From positions 4,455,501 to 4,519,500 of the forward strand of contig NZ_CP060295.1 of the NCBI RefSeq assembly GCF_014302995.1: DNA of 64,000 nucleotides, written 5' to 3'. The stretch is from Variovorax sp. PAMC26660. Lineage in GTDB: Bacteria; Pseudomonadota; Gammaproteobacteria; Burkholderiales; Burkholderiaceae_C. The notes under the pieces are model-generated. The model saw only the letters and a program-made list of their open reading frames with translations. It ran no database searches and had not been told where the DNA came from. The translations under genes were made by a program, and so were the position numbers. This document shows positions 27,120-35,657 of the stretch, one piece after another. Every line of letters begins with the position of its first letter. The first letter of the stretch is position 1.

Positions 27120-28562
27120 TCAGAGCAGCGGCACGACCTGCATCAACGCCCATCCCGCGCTGACCAGGTACAGCACCGAGGCGAGCTTGATCGCCCGTTC
27201 CCGAACCCCAGTCCGGCGAGGCGCGATGCACAGCGAAAGCCCCACGCACACGAGCAGCAATATCGGCAGCCCGAACAGCGCCCAGCCCAGCGCGTACACC
27301 GGCAGCGCGCTGCGCGACGACTGGAGGTGAGCGCGCAGTGGCAGTGGGTCGGTGCGGCGCAGCGCGTGGTCCAGGTGAATGGATTCGCCAGCGCTGTCGA
27401 CCAGCCAGAAGCCGCCCGTTGCGTCGGGCAGGAACAGGCGGGACGCCAGGCCCTGCGGCCATTGCGCCACCGCGGCCAGTGCCGACATCGTGTCGATCGC
27501 GGGTTGCCGTGCGTCGGTAATGCGGACCTTGTCGCTGTCGTCGGTATGCCATGTCAACGCGCGGTCGCCGACCTGCTCGGTGATGGCACGCAGCGAGGCG
27601 TCGGCCCACTGCGGCCGGCGGCGCACGGCGCTCTCGTCGATGGTGAAGCGGTTCTGCCGCACGACCCGCATGCCGCTCCACGGCGGCGGCGGCGCGGCCT
27701 GCGTGGGCTTGCCGTCGGCGCCGATTCCGGGCGTGTCCTTGAGTCCGAGCGAGAGCGTGTCGGGCGTGCGGAGCTTGCCCTGCGCGACGAGATCGACGTC
27801 GCCCTCGTAGAGCGTGCGGCCGGGGAAGATCGGTGCGACGGACTCGCCGCCTTCGGCGACGGCGCGGCCGGTGTCTTCGAACACCCAGCGCCCACCGGCG
27901 CGGTAGGCCATCTGCGGCGTGTGGCAGTCGGTGCCGCAGGCCGGAACGGCGACGCGTTCGCGCCGCTCGGTGCCTTCGATGGCGATCACCTTCACCGCCG
28001 CCGACAAGCCGTACCTGTCTTCAGCGGTGGTTGACACCACGGCGAGTTCGAACTGGTTGCCGACCCACGCACCGGCCAGGTAGCGCACGTGCCCGAGGTT
28101 CTGGGGCGCGCGCTCCCAGCCGTCGGCGTTGGCGATGGCTACGAACGAGTCGCCCGTGATCGCCTGCTGGAACACGATGGCGAGCCGCCGGCCGGGGCCG
28201 GGAACGATCCCCTGGGTGAACAGCACGTCACCGTTCTGCATCAGCGGCCATCGCAGTGTGGCTTGCTGCGTTCGCGGATCGAGAAATGCCCAGCCGATGC
28301 CCAGCGCCTCGTCGCGGCACGGCACGATCACGCCGCCGTTCCACACCGCCATGTCGAGGTTGACGTCGACCAGGCTGCAGCCGCGAAAGCGAGAGGCGGC
28401 ATCGGCGGCCACCGTCGGCGGCGAGCCGTCGGCCTTGTGCCAGGCCATGGGCTGCGGGCCGGTGACGGGTGAACTGGCGAGTGCGAGAAACCAGGCCGCG
28501 ACGGCCAGGGCGATGGCAGCGAGGAGGGCGGCGGTGGCGGTGCTGATCTTGCGCATGGTCAT
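27120..28562 (-). CDS. Membrane-anchored protein of unknown function
   Basis: 480 residues, not recognised. An N-terminal signal anchor spans about residues 9-29. A large presumably periplasmic domain follows, containing two close cysteines (VPACGTDCHTPQ) and GGRWVFEDTGRA, repeated beta-rich segments suggestive of a propeller or scaffold. Two further helices lie near the C-terminus (around 413-437 and 452-472). ATG 28562 and 28556 are both possible starts. The frame is open upstream to 28895, but that part is antisense to an rlmN-like remnant and lacks protein-like character. No operon partner is visible. Confidence 0.7.
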   Translation of the reverse strand: MTMRKISTATAALLAAIALAVAAWFLALASSPVTGPQPMAWHKADGSPPTVAADAASRFRGCSLVDVNLDMAVWNGGVIVPCRDEALGIGWAFLDPRTQQATLRWPLMQNGDVLFTQGIVPGPGRRLAIVFQQAITGDSFVAIANADGWERAPQNLGHVRYLAGAWVGNQFELAVVSTTAEDRYGLSAAVKVIAIEGTERRERVAVPACGTDCHTPQMAYRAGGRWVFEDTGRAVAEGGESVAPIFPGRTLYEGDVDLVAQGKLRTPDTLSLGLKDTPGIGADGKPTQAAPPPPWSGMRVVRQNRFTIDESAVRRRPQWADASLRAITEQVGDRALTWHTDDSDKVRITDARQPAIDTMSALAAVAQWPQGLASRLFLPDATGGFWLVDSAGESIHLDHALRRTDPLPLRAHLQSSRSALPVYALGWALFGLPILLLVCVGLSLCIAPRRTGVRERAIKLASVLYLVSAGWALMQVVPLL

Positions 28563-28731
28563 CGAAGATTGATTTTTCGCCGAGGGCCGGAAGGGCCTGA
28601 AGAGCCGGTCGTGGCCGCATTCTGCCTGCTGCGAGCGTCGCGCAGGAGGGCCGCTGCAACGGGCGACAGGGGGCCGGCAGCGAAAGCAGATGCAGAACAT
28701 GGAAGAGGCCGGCGTGCACAGGAAGGCGTCA

Positions 28732-28841
28732 ACGACGGGCCGGAGGAGATCGAAGGCATCGTCAGACTGCTCACCGGCAAGTACGGTGCGCTGTTCAACA
28801 TGAAGGGCGCGCCCTGGATGCTCCAGGCGCTGCGGGGTTGA
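28732..28841 (+). pseudogene. Detached fragment of an rlmN-type radical SAM gene
   Basis: About 74 bases (28732-28805) closely match positions 30854-30927 inside the RlmN-family gene. Translated, they give EGVNDGPEEIEGIVRLL and GKYG, the conserved block after the radical SAM core. Similarity stops abruptly: the next residues (LFNMKGAPWM) replace LNMIPFNAVD, and a stop follows at 28839. No start region or iron-sulfur motif is present, so this is a remnant rather than a gene. Confidence 0.75.
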
Positions 28842-28873
28842 GGCCCTTGGGGCATTCCTCGCCCCAATGAAAA

Positions 28874-28895
28874 ATGCCCCGCTCTCGCGGGGCAT
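28874..28895 (-). terminator. Rho-independent terminator downstream of the esterase gene
   Basis: ATGCCCCGC-GAGA-GCGGGGCAT on the minus strand followed by TTTTTCATT. It is 90 bases after the esterase stop and serves minus-strand transcripts. The rest of the 28563-28984 gap holds the rlmN remnant and nothing else I can support. Confidence 0.7.
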
Positions 28896-28984
28896 CTCAA
28901 TTCAAGCGGCCGGCAGACTATTTACACAGACTGCGGTTTTGGCGGGGCTTTTTCATGGGGCACTGAAGAACATCGGCCGGCGAT

Positions 28985-29869
28985 CTACGGCAGTATTTTG
29001 GCGATCGCGTCGGTGAAAGAGGGAATGTCGGTTTTCCCGTGGGTGGTCGAGTAAGTCGTCTCAGTGACCGTGAAGCCTGGATACCCTCTGGCCAGGAGGC
29101 GCTGGTACATCCCGTCCACCGGATTGAAGTTGCACGACGAAACGGTGGCGCAGCGCGTCAGAAAGAGCGTTGCCGGCAACGGGTTGCCTGCGAGGCCGTC
29201 GTGCATGGCCTGCTCAAGGTCTTGGTACCGTGTTCCCTGGCCGTCGTACGTGCCCTCGAACGACAGGAAGTACGAGAAGGTCAGGTTGTTTTTTGCGCCT
29301 TCGAGAAACAGCACGATGCCGGTCATGCTGCCGCTGAGCGACAGGCCCGTCAGCATGCGCTTCTTCGTATCGCTGCGGTACTTCGCTTCGATGAAAGGCA
29401 CAAGCTCCGAGGTCAGGAAGTCGTGGTACGGCACGGCCCCGGGCAGCACGTAGTCGGTGGTTCTGCGGGCCGTGCCGCCGATGCCGACAAGGATCGCCTG
29501 GGTGTTTCGCTGGTCCAGGATGTCTTTCAGGTTTGAAAAGCGATTGCCTGGCGGATTGAATATCGCGTCGCCGTCCAACGCATAAATGACCGGATAGTTG
29601 GTCGAACTGCCATCGTAGGAAGCGGGCAGATAGATCTCGAGGCTGTAGGCCGCTCCCGTCCTTGTCGAGACGATCGTGTCGGCCACCACCCGGCTGGTTG
29701 TTGTAGGCGGTGCAACCGGGGCCCCAGTCGGCGGTGCCGTGACTGGCGGCACGAAGGGAATGCCACCTCCGCCTCCGCCGCCCCCACCCCCTCCGCAAGC
29801 GGACAGGCCAAGAAAAATCGTCGAAGCCGCTGCAAGTGACAGCGCGCGAACCATCCATCCAAACTGCAT
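28985..29869 (-). CDS. Lipoprotein alpha/beta-hydrolase, esterase-D/enterochelin-esterase-like
   Basis: 294-residue predicted lipoprotein; the signal ends in the lipobox LSAC (Cys25). Eleven glycines follow the cysteine at once, then a Pro/Thr-rich linker. The rest is an esterase-type alpha/beta hydrolase (PF00756-like): YLPASYDGSSTNYPVIYALDG near the start of the domain, nucleophile region GLSLSGS with the usual fifth glycine replaced by serine, and a candidate catalytic histidine near THGKTD. The start at 29869 gives the signal sequence. Substrate unknown; probably outer-membrane-anchored and facing the periplasm. Confidence 0.82.
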   Translation of the reverse strand: MQFGWMVRALSLAAASTIFLGLSACGGGGGGGGGGGIPFVPPVTAPPTGAPVAPPTTTSRVVADTIVSTRTGAAYSLEIYLPASYDGSSTNYPVIYALDGDAIFNPPGNRFSNLKDILDQRNTQAILVGIGGTARRTTDYVLPGAVPYHDFLTSELVPFIEAKYRSDTKKRMLTGLSLSGSMTGIVLFLEGAKNNLTFSYFLSFEGTYDGQGTRYQDLEQAMHDGLAGNPLPATLFLTRCATVSSCNFNPVDGMYQRLLARGYPGFTVTETTYSTTHGKTDIPSFTDAIAKILP

Positions 29870-30067
29870 TTGAAACCCTCGGTTGATATGTTCTTGTGAG
29901 CAAGCGGCCCAGGAACCTGGCAGAGCGCTTGCCTTCGTCGAGCGGGCCCGGAAAATCGGCATTCGCCCCATCGGGCTTTTAGCTCATTGGAGCCCTGTTC
30001 GCCAAGCACCTTTTGGCATGCAGGCATTGGGAATGATCGTTGCCAGTCTCTCTGTGAAGAGGCCGCC

Positions 30068-31153
30068 GTGCACAATCTGCCGCATGTCGACCCGAGCCCG
30101 CGCATGCGAATCCACGAACTGAAACGACGCCTGCGGGAAGCCGGGGCCGGCCCCAGCCACGAGCAGCGCATCCTGCGGCTGTGGTCCCATGCGCTGCCCC
30201 GCAACAGCGGCCGGCGTTTGCCGGGAACCTTCTTTCCGTCGTCGCTGCTGGAGGCCCTGCCGTCCATTGAAGCCGAGCTGGCGGGACTGGCACGCATCCA
30301 CGCGGTGCACCCCGGCGCCGACGGTTCCGAGCGGCTGTTGGTCGCCCTTGCGGACGGCCAGACCGTGGAGAGCGTGTTGCTGCCCCGGGACGGCCTGTGC
30401 GTCTCGTCCCAAGTGGGGTGCGCGGTCGGATGCCAGTTCTGCATGACGGGCCGCGACGGCTTGCTGCGCCAGGTGGGAAGCGCCGAGATCATTGCCCAGG
30501 TTGCGCTTGCGCGCATGCGCCGGCCGGTGCGCAAGGTGGTGTTCATGGGCATGGGCGAACCGGCCCACAACCTGGACAACGTGATCGAGGCCATCGACCT
30601 TCTCGGCACGGTGGGCAACATCGGCCACAAGAACCTGGTGTTCTCCACGGTGGGCGATCCACGCGTGTTCGACAGGCTGCTCCAGGAGCGCGTCAGGCCT
30701 GCGCTGGCCCTCTCGCTGCACACGACCCAGGCTGACCTGCGCAAGAAGCTGCTTCCGCGCGCGCCGAACATGACGCCCGAAGAACTGGTCGCCGCGGGCG
30801 AGCGCTATGCGCGTGCCACCGGCTACCCCATCCAGTACCAGTGGACGCTGCTGGAAGGCGTCAACGACGGGCCGGAGGAAATCGAGGGCATCGTCAGGCT
30901 GCTGTCCGGCAAGTACGGCGTGCTGAACATGATTCCCTTCAACGCGGTGGATGGCGTGGCGTTCAGTCGTCCGTCGTGGGAGCGCTGCGAACAGATGGCC
31001 CGCACGCTGCACGAGCGCGGCATCCTGACCAAGCTGCGCAATTCGGCCGGCCAGGACATCGACGGCGGCTGCGGCCAGTTGAGGGCGCGTGCCGCCGAAG
31101 TGCAGGTGATGTTTCGACAGGCCGCGCCGGCTGGTCAGCAACTGAAGGGGTAG
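30068..31153 (+). CDS. RlmN/Cfr-family radical SAM RNA methyltransferase-like protein
   Basis: 361 residues if GTG 30068 (preceded by GAAGAGG) is used; ATG 30104 (MRIHELKRRL) is the alternative. The radical SAM cluster motif C118-x3-C122-x2-C125 (CAVGCQFCMTG) is intact, as are MGMGEPAHNLDNV and the second catalytic cysteine near the C-terminus (GQDIDGGCGQLR). Family members methylate C2 (RlmN) or C8 (Cfr) of adenosine in 23S rRNA or tRNA. Its isolated position, away from the usual ndk/gcpE context of rlmN, suggests a paralogue. The 3' end overlaps the convergent gene by 19 bases. Confidence 0.85.
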   Translation: MHNLPHVDPSPRMRIHELKRRLREAGAGPSHEQRILRLWSHALPRNSGRRLPGTFFPSSLLEALPSIEAELAGLARIHAVHPGADGSERLLVALADGQTVESVLLPRDGLCVSSQVGCAVGCQFCMTGRDGLLRQVGSAEIIAQVALARMRRPVRKVVFMGMGEPAHNLDNVIEAIDLLGTVGNIGHKNLVFSTVGDPRVFDRLLQERVRPALALSLHTTQADLRKKLLPRAPNMTPEELVAAGERYARATGYPIQYQWTLLEGVNDGPEEIEGIVRLLSGKYGVLNMIPFNAVDGVAFSRPSWERCEQMARTLHERGILTKLRNSAGQDIDGGCGQLRARAAEVQVMFRQAAPAGQQLKG

Positions 31154-32418
31154 AACATCTGGGTGTTGAGGCTGCCGTCGGGCTGCAGCGAATACCAGGT
31201 CGTGCCGCGCTGCACGCGCAGCGCTCCGCAGCCCAGGTTGGTGAAGCCGTTGTAGACATCGTCCGTCAGGTTCTCGCCGGACTTGCGCGCGAGCCTGAAG
31301 CTGTCCTTGCCGCCGTTGGCTGCCACCGTGCGCAGCACCATCACACCCGATGGCAACCGCGCTTCGATCTTGCCCGGCACGCCCTGGAACAGCGCAGAAG
31401 TCGCGCCGTCTGCAGTCACGGCATAGCCGCGCAGCAAGCCGGAGGCGTCCGCGAAGATCAGCGCGCCGTCACTGCGCCAGATGGAGGGGCAGCCGTGCCC
31501 CTCCATCGGCAGTTCGTCGGGGAGCAGCGCACGCATGCCGTCGAGGTAGAGGCGACAGGTCTTGCGTTCGTCGTCGATCAGCGAGAGATAAGCCGGCGCC
31601 GCATCGGCCGCCGCATGCGCCTCGAAGCGATGGAAGCGGGGCACGTCGATGCGTTGCCCGTTCAGGTTGAACAGTTCGATCTCTTTGCCGGACTGCGCGA
31701 AGAGCAGCGGCTGGTGCGTGTGCGCGGGGTCCGTGTCGACGCTGCCCACGCCGTCGTATTGCGTGGGGATGATCTCGCGCAGGTCGGACATGCGCAGCAA
31801 CCCGGCCTTTCCGTCGGCCGTGACCTGCCGCAGTCCGGCGGGGCGCACCGGGTATTTGATCGCCAGTTGCGAGATGCTGTAGCTGTTCTGGTACCAGTGC
31901 GGCGAGCGCGTGACGAGCGTGCCGCGCTGGAATCTCAGGTAGGTGTAGTCCGCGCCGTTGGGGCCCTCGCGAAAGAGCTTGAGCGTGAGGATAGGCAGCG
32001 GCCGGCCCGCGTTGTCGGTGGTGTTGCCCTCGATCTCGGTTTCGCCGAAGTGGTCGGGCACCAGCGGACGCCCTTGCGCATCGAGCAGCGTGTTGCAGTC
32101 GTCCAGCGTGGCGATGAAGCCGTTGGCTGTGCCGCCGAGCGACACCGTGGTGAGCGAGTCGTAGCGCATCTTGCTGCGCGACGGCTCGGCCTGCCGCAGC
32201 GCATAGCGGGTGTCGTCCGGGCCGCCGTGGGCCGGACGCACCGCGCGCACGTAGCGAAACCACACGGGGTCGCGCTCCAGCGCGCCTCTCTCGCCGGTCG
32301 GCGTGTAGCCGTCGTAGGGCTTGAATTCATTGGGCCAGCGCCGGCATTCCTCGGCCTGCGCAACGTGAACGCAGACGCAGGCGAGCGCCGCGGCCATGAG
32401 TGACAGATATCGCCGCAT
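31135..32418 (-). CDS. Exported protein of unknown function
   Basis: 427 residues, unrecognised. A signal peptide is clear from the start at 32418 (MRRYLSLMAAALACVCVHVA, cleavage near AQA-E). The mature protein contains repeated short beta-strand-like blocks with DGR and DG turns (QLAIKYPVRP, LLRMSDLREIIPTQYDG), suggesting a WG/propeller-like repeat protein. There is a C-terminal cysteine (FYPFSC) and a few other cysteines for possible disulphides. It is divergent from the small cysteine-rich gene at 32508 and overlaps the RlmN-like gene at its 3' end. Confidence 0.75.
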   Translation of the reverse strand: MRRYLSLMAAALACVCVHVAQAEECRRWPNEFKPYDGYTPTGERGALERDPVWFRYVRAVRPAHGGPDDTRYALRQAEPSRSKMRYDSLTTVSLGGTANGFIATLDDCNTLLDAQGRPLVPDHFGETEIEGNTTDNAGRPLPILTLKLFREGPNGADYTYLRFQRGTLVTRSPHWYQNSYSISQLAIKYPVRPAGLRQVTADGKAGLLRMSDLREIIPTQYDGVGSVDTDPAHTHQPLLFAQSGKEIELFNLNGQRIDVPRFHRFEAHAAADAAPAYLSLIDDERKTCRLYLDGMRALLPDELPMEGHGCPSIWRSDGALIFADASGLLRGYAVTADGATSALFQGVPGKIEARLPSGVMVLRTVAANGGKDSFRLARKSGENLTDDVYNGFTNLGCGALRVQRGTTWYSLQPDGSLNTQMFYPFSC

Positions 32419-32507
32419 GCGGCCAATCCCCTGTAGTGAAGAGCGCCCGATCATAGGCAGGCGCGGCCGCTATAGTGCTTCGCTTTCCACCTCACAGGCC
32501 TTGCCGG

Positions 32508-32840
32508 ATGTCCCGAATGTTGCCTCTCGTGGCGGCGCTGCTCATGTCCGCATTCGCCCTCGCTGCCCAGGCCACGGACAGGCTGCCGTGGAAGAAGCCG
32601 GGCGAGGTGCTCGAATACCACGCCTGCGGCTGCGCCGATTCATGTTGGGTGGCCGAAGTGCGCAACGCGCGAAGCCGTGCATTGAAGGGCCGCTTGCGCT
32701 GCGACTGCGAACAGCTCCATGCCACCTTGGGACCCCGCGGCGCGGAGCAGGTCTATGCGCCAAGCTGCCTTGCGATCAACGACAGCGCCGACAAGTCGCA
32801 ATCGATCCGCGAGACGCTGGAGCGCCTGCTCCAGCGCTAG
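32508..32840 (+). CDS. Small exported cysteine-rich protein
   Basis: 110 residues, unrecognised. The ATG at 32508 opens a signal peptide (MSRMLPLVAALLMSAFALAA, cleavage near AQA-T). The mature part of about 85 residues has six cysteines in the pattern CGCADSC, then CDC, then C, which could form disulphides or bind metal. It ends ten bases before the convergent gene at 32851. It is divergent from the exported protein at 31135-32418 with 89 bases between the starts, so they may share a control region. Confidence 0.7.
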   Translation: MSRMLPLVAALLMSAFALAAQATDRLPWKKPGEVLEYHACGCADSCWVAEVRNARSRALKGRLRCDCEQLHATLGPRGAEQVYAPSCLAINDSADKSQSIRETLERLLQR

Positions 32841-32850
32841 CAGGCGTGCG

Positions 32851-33339
32851 TCAGTGCGTCCCGGTTTCCGCCGGGGCAGGCGTTGACGGAATGGTGCGTT
32901 GCGCCACCTGCTCGCCGAACGCGATCAGCACCTGCGGGTCGTAGGCATGGAACCAGGTGATGCCGCCGTAGCGCCGGCGAACCAGCAGCCGCGGCGCGAT
33001 CACGCGTTCGAGCATGCGGATGTGCACCAGCTTGAGTTGCGCCACGTCCTGCGCACTCACGCGCTTGTTCCAGAGCCAGGTCTGCGTCAGCACGTCGCCT
33101 TCGATGCGGGTGCGGCTGTAGACGATCCAGTAGCCGACCCACACCACGCACAGGGCCGCGATGCCGAACACCACGAGGGCGCTGGTCGACCAGGTGGTGG
33201 TGCGCAGCGAAGGCAGGCTCCAGAGCGCGAAGGCGAAGATGTCCACCACGAGCACCACCGCCAGCGTGCGCAGCAGGGGCGGGAAGGCGGCGCTTTCGAG
33301 CGGGGTGCGAGGGCTGTCCTGTGGGCCGTGCTCGCTCAC
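32851..33339 (-). CDS. Small membrane protein, two predicted helices
   Basis: 162 residues, unrecognised. Hydrophobic helices lie at about residues 23-44 and 53-72, followed by a soluble domain of about 90 residues (RIEGDVLTQTWLWNKRVSAQD) resembling a bacterial PH-like membrane-associated domain. That resemblance is weak. Its start overlaps the stop of the TRAP large-permease gene by four bases, so it is cotranscribed with dctQM, but it is not a known TRAP component. Confidence 0.7.
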   Translation of the reverse strand: MSEHGPQDSPRTPLESAAFPPLLRTLAVVLVVDIFAFALWSLPSLRTTTWSTSALVVFGIAALCVVWVGYWIVYSRTRIEGDVLTQTWLWNKRVSAQDVAQLKLVHIRMLERVIAPRLLVRRRYGGITWFHAYDPQVLIAFGEQVAQRTIPSTPAPAETGTH

Positions 33340-34880
33340 GGCTTGGTGGGCTCGTTCGAGGCCGGCGGTGTTTCAGCCGGCGCGGCGGGCTCGTCCTTCT
33401 TGCTGTTGCCGAACGGGTCTTCCATGTTCACGCCGTTGCTGTCGGGCGCGGGCGGCGGCTCGGCATCGGCCGGCATGTCGAGATTGACCTTCTCGATGTC
33501 GACGACTTTCTCTTTCTCCAGGAACACGGTCACCGTCTGCGGGAAGAAGATCACGATGGCCACCAGCAGCAGTTGCATGCCCACCCACGGTATGGCGCCC
33601 AGGTAAATGTCGCGCGACTCCACCTTTCGGGGTAACGCTCCGTTCTTGAAGAGGGTGTCCGCGATGCCCCGTAAATAGAACAGCGCAAAGCCGAACGGCG
33701 GGTGCATGAACGAGGTCTGCATGTTCACGCACAGCAGCACGCCGAACCACACCATGTCGATGCCGAGCTTGTGCGCCACCGGCCCCAGCAGCGGCAGGAT
33801 GATGAACGCGATCTCGAAAAAGTCGAGAAAGAACGCGAGGAAGAAAACGAAGATATTCACCGCGATCAGAAAGCCCACCTGGCCGCCGGGCAGGCCCGCG
33901 AGCATGTGCTCGATCCACTTGGCGCCGTCCACGCCCTGGAACACCAGCGAGAACACGCGCGAGCCGATCAGGATGAACACCACCATCGCCGTCAGGCGCA
34001 TCGTGCCCTCCATCGCGTCCTTCATCAGCGACCAGCTCAGGCGTCGATGGATGAGCGCCAGGATCAGCGAACCCACCGCGCCCATGGCACCGGCTTCGGT
34101 CGGCGTGGCGATGGCGTTGTCCATGAAGGGCAGGCCGCCCATCGAGCCGAGCACCGCGAAGATCAGGATGGCCGAGGGAATGATGCCGCGCAGGCACTTG
34201 CCCCACAGCGCCCAGCCATGCAGCGTGCGCGCGGTGACGGGCAGGCCCGGCACATAGTGCGGGCGCAGGCGGCCTACCATGAAGGTGTAGATCGCGAAGA
34301 TGATCACCTGCAGGATCGACGGACCCCAGGCGCCCTTGTACATCTGGCCCACGTCGGTGCCGAGCTGGTCGGCCATGACGATGAGCACCAGCGAGGGCGG
34401 CACCAGTTGCGTGATCGTGCCCGAGGCGGCGAGCACGCCGGTCGAGTAGCGCATGTCGTAGCCGTAGCGCATCATGATCGGCAGCGAGATCATCGCCATC
34501 GCGATCACCTGGCCGGCCACCGTGCCGGTGATGGCACCGAGGATGAAGCCCACGATGATCACCGAGTAGCCCAGGCCGCCGCGCACCGGGCCGAAAAGCT
34601 GGCCCATCGAGTCGAGCATGTCCTCCGCGAGTCCGCACTTCTCCAGTACGGCTCCCATGAGGGTGAAGAACGGAATGGCAAGCAGCGTCTCGTTCGACAG
34701 GATGCCGAACACATTGAGCGGCAGGTTGGCCATGAAGCCGGCCGGGAACCAGCCCATCTCGATGGCGAAGAAGCCGCAGATCAGGCCCAGGGCCGAGAGC
34801 GAAAACGCGACCGGGAACCCGATCAGCATGATCACGATGAGCCCCGCGAACATGATCGGGGCGAAGTTTTCCATGTGCAT
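33336..34880 (-). CDS. dctM: TRAP transporter large permease, DctM family
   Basis: 514-residue inner-membrane protein with about twelve to fourteen helices, the ion-coupled channel subunit. Family marks are FPVAFSLSALGLICGFFAIE at the start and PFFTLMGAVLEKCGLAEDML. The last 60 or so residues are a hydrophilic Pro/Asp/Glu/Lys-rich tail (DMPADAEPPPAPDSNG), making it longer than the usual 430. The start could be 34880 or the ATG at 34874. It follows dctQ after 70 bases. The likely substrate-binding partner is the DctP at 25497-26576; that pairing is inferred. Confidence 0.93.
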   Translation of the reverse strand: MHMENFAPIMFAGLIVIMLIGFPVAFSLSALGLICGFFAIEMGWFPAGFMANLPLNVFGILSNETLLAIPFFTLMGAVLEKCGLAEDMLDSMGQLFGPVRGGLGYSVIIVGFILGAITGTVAGQVIAMAMISLPIMMRYGYDMRYSTGVLAASGTITQLVPPSLVLIVMADQLGTDVGQMYKGAWGPSILQVIIFAIYTFMVGRLRPHYVPGLPVTARTLHGWALWGKCLRGIIPSAILIFAVLGSMGGLPFMDNAIATPTEAGAMGAVGSLILALIHRRLSWSLMKDAMEGTMRLTAMVVFILIGSRVFSLVFQGVDGAKWIEHMLAGLPGGQVGFLIAVNIFVFFLAFFLDFFEIAFIILPLLGPVAHKLGIDMVWFGVLLCVNMQTSFMHPPFGFALFYLRGIADTLFKNGALPRKVESRDIYLGAIPWVGMQLLLVAIVIFFPQTVTVFLEKEKVVDIEKVNLDMPADAEPPPAPDSNGVNMEDPFGNSKKDEPAAPAETPPASNEPTKP

Positions 34881-34950
34881 TGCTACTTACCTGCGGTGCG
34901 GGAGAGGGCGGAACCTGAAAGAGAGCGAAGGGGCGCGCGAAGAGCGCCCG

Positions 34951-35490
34951 TCACTGCACCGGCTTCTCGTAGTGCGTGTCCATCTGGATCAGGCCGCGCA
35001 GGTAGGCAATGCGCTTGATGATTTCCGAAACGCCCTGCAGGAACATCGCTGCAAAGCCCACGGGCATCAGCAGCGCGGCGGGCCAGCGGATCAGGCCGCC
35101 GATGTTTCCCGACATCTCGCCGGTGACCCACATGTTCCAGAAGAAGGGCCAGGTGAGGTAGGTGAACAGACCCATCACCGGCAGCAGAAAGAAGATGAGG
35201 CCGAACAGGTCGACATACACCGGCCCGTAGCCCTTGAGCTTGCCGTAGATGATGTCCACGCGCACATGCTCGTTGAAGCGAAGCACCACGGGCGCACCGA
35301 GCATCACGGTGGCGGCGAACAGGTACCACTGGATTTCGAGCCAGGAGTTCTTGCTGAAATCGAGACCGTAGCGAATGAGTGCGTTGCCGGCGGAGATCAG
35401 CGAGGCGCCCAGTACGGCGTAGCCGGCGATCTTGCCGAGTTTTTCGCTGACCCAGTCCATGCCGGTCGCGAATTTGAGAAATGCAGACAA
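34951..35490 (-). CDS. dctQ: TRAP transporter small permease, DctQ family
   Basis: 179-residue inner-membrane protein with four hydrophobic helices; the small subunit that bridges the binding protein and DctM. Landmarks are the N-terminal amphipathic lead, EIQWYLFAATVMLGAPVVLR and NEHVRVDIIYGKLK, the conserved HVRVD segment of DctQ proteins. It starts the operon dctQ-dctM-small membrane protein. No binding-protein gene is next to it; the divergent upstream gene is an EgtB/SenA-like enzyme with no known link. Confidence 0.92.
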   Translation of the reverse strand: MSAFLKFATGMDWVSEKLGKIAGYAVLGASLISAGNALIRYGLDFSKNSWLEIQWYLFAATVMLGAPVVLRFNEHVRVDIIYGKLKGYGPVYVDLFGLIFFLLPVMGLFTYLTWPFFWNMWVTGEMSGNIGGLIRWPAALLMPVGFAAMFLQGVSEIIKRIAYLRGLIQMDTHYEKPVQ

Positions 35491-35657
35491 GGGGTGTCTC
35501 CCACAAAGCCCAGAGAAAACGCGGGCCCGTTGTGGGGGCTGCGCAAAAGCCCGGAATGTTACCCGCGCATACCTTTGTATTGCGTCGTTTCATTGGGCGG
35601 GTTTACCCGGAAACCAGGGCCTGTCTGGAGGCCATCGACCGGTCCTCATAATCGTCC

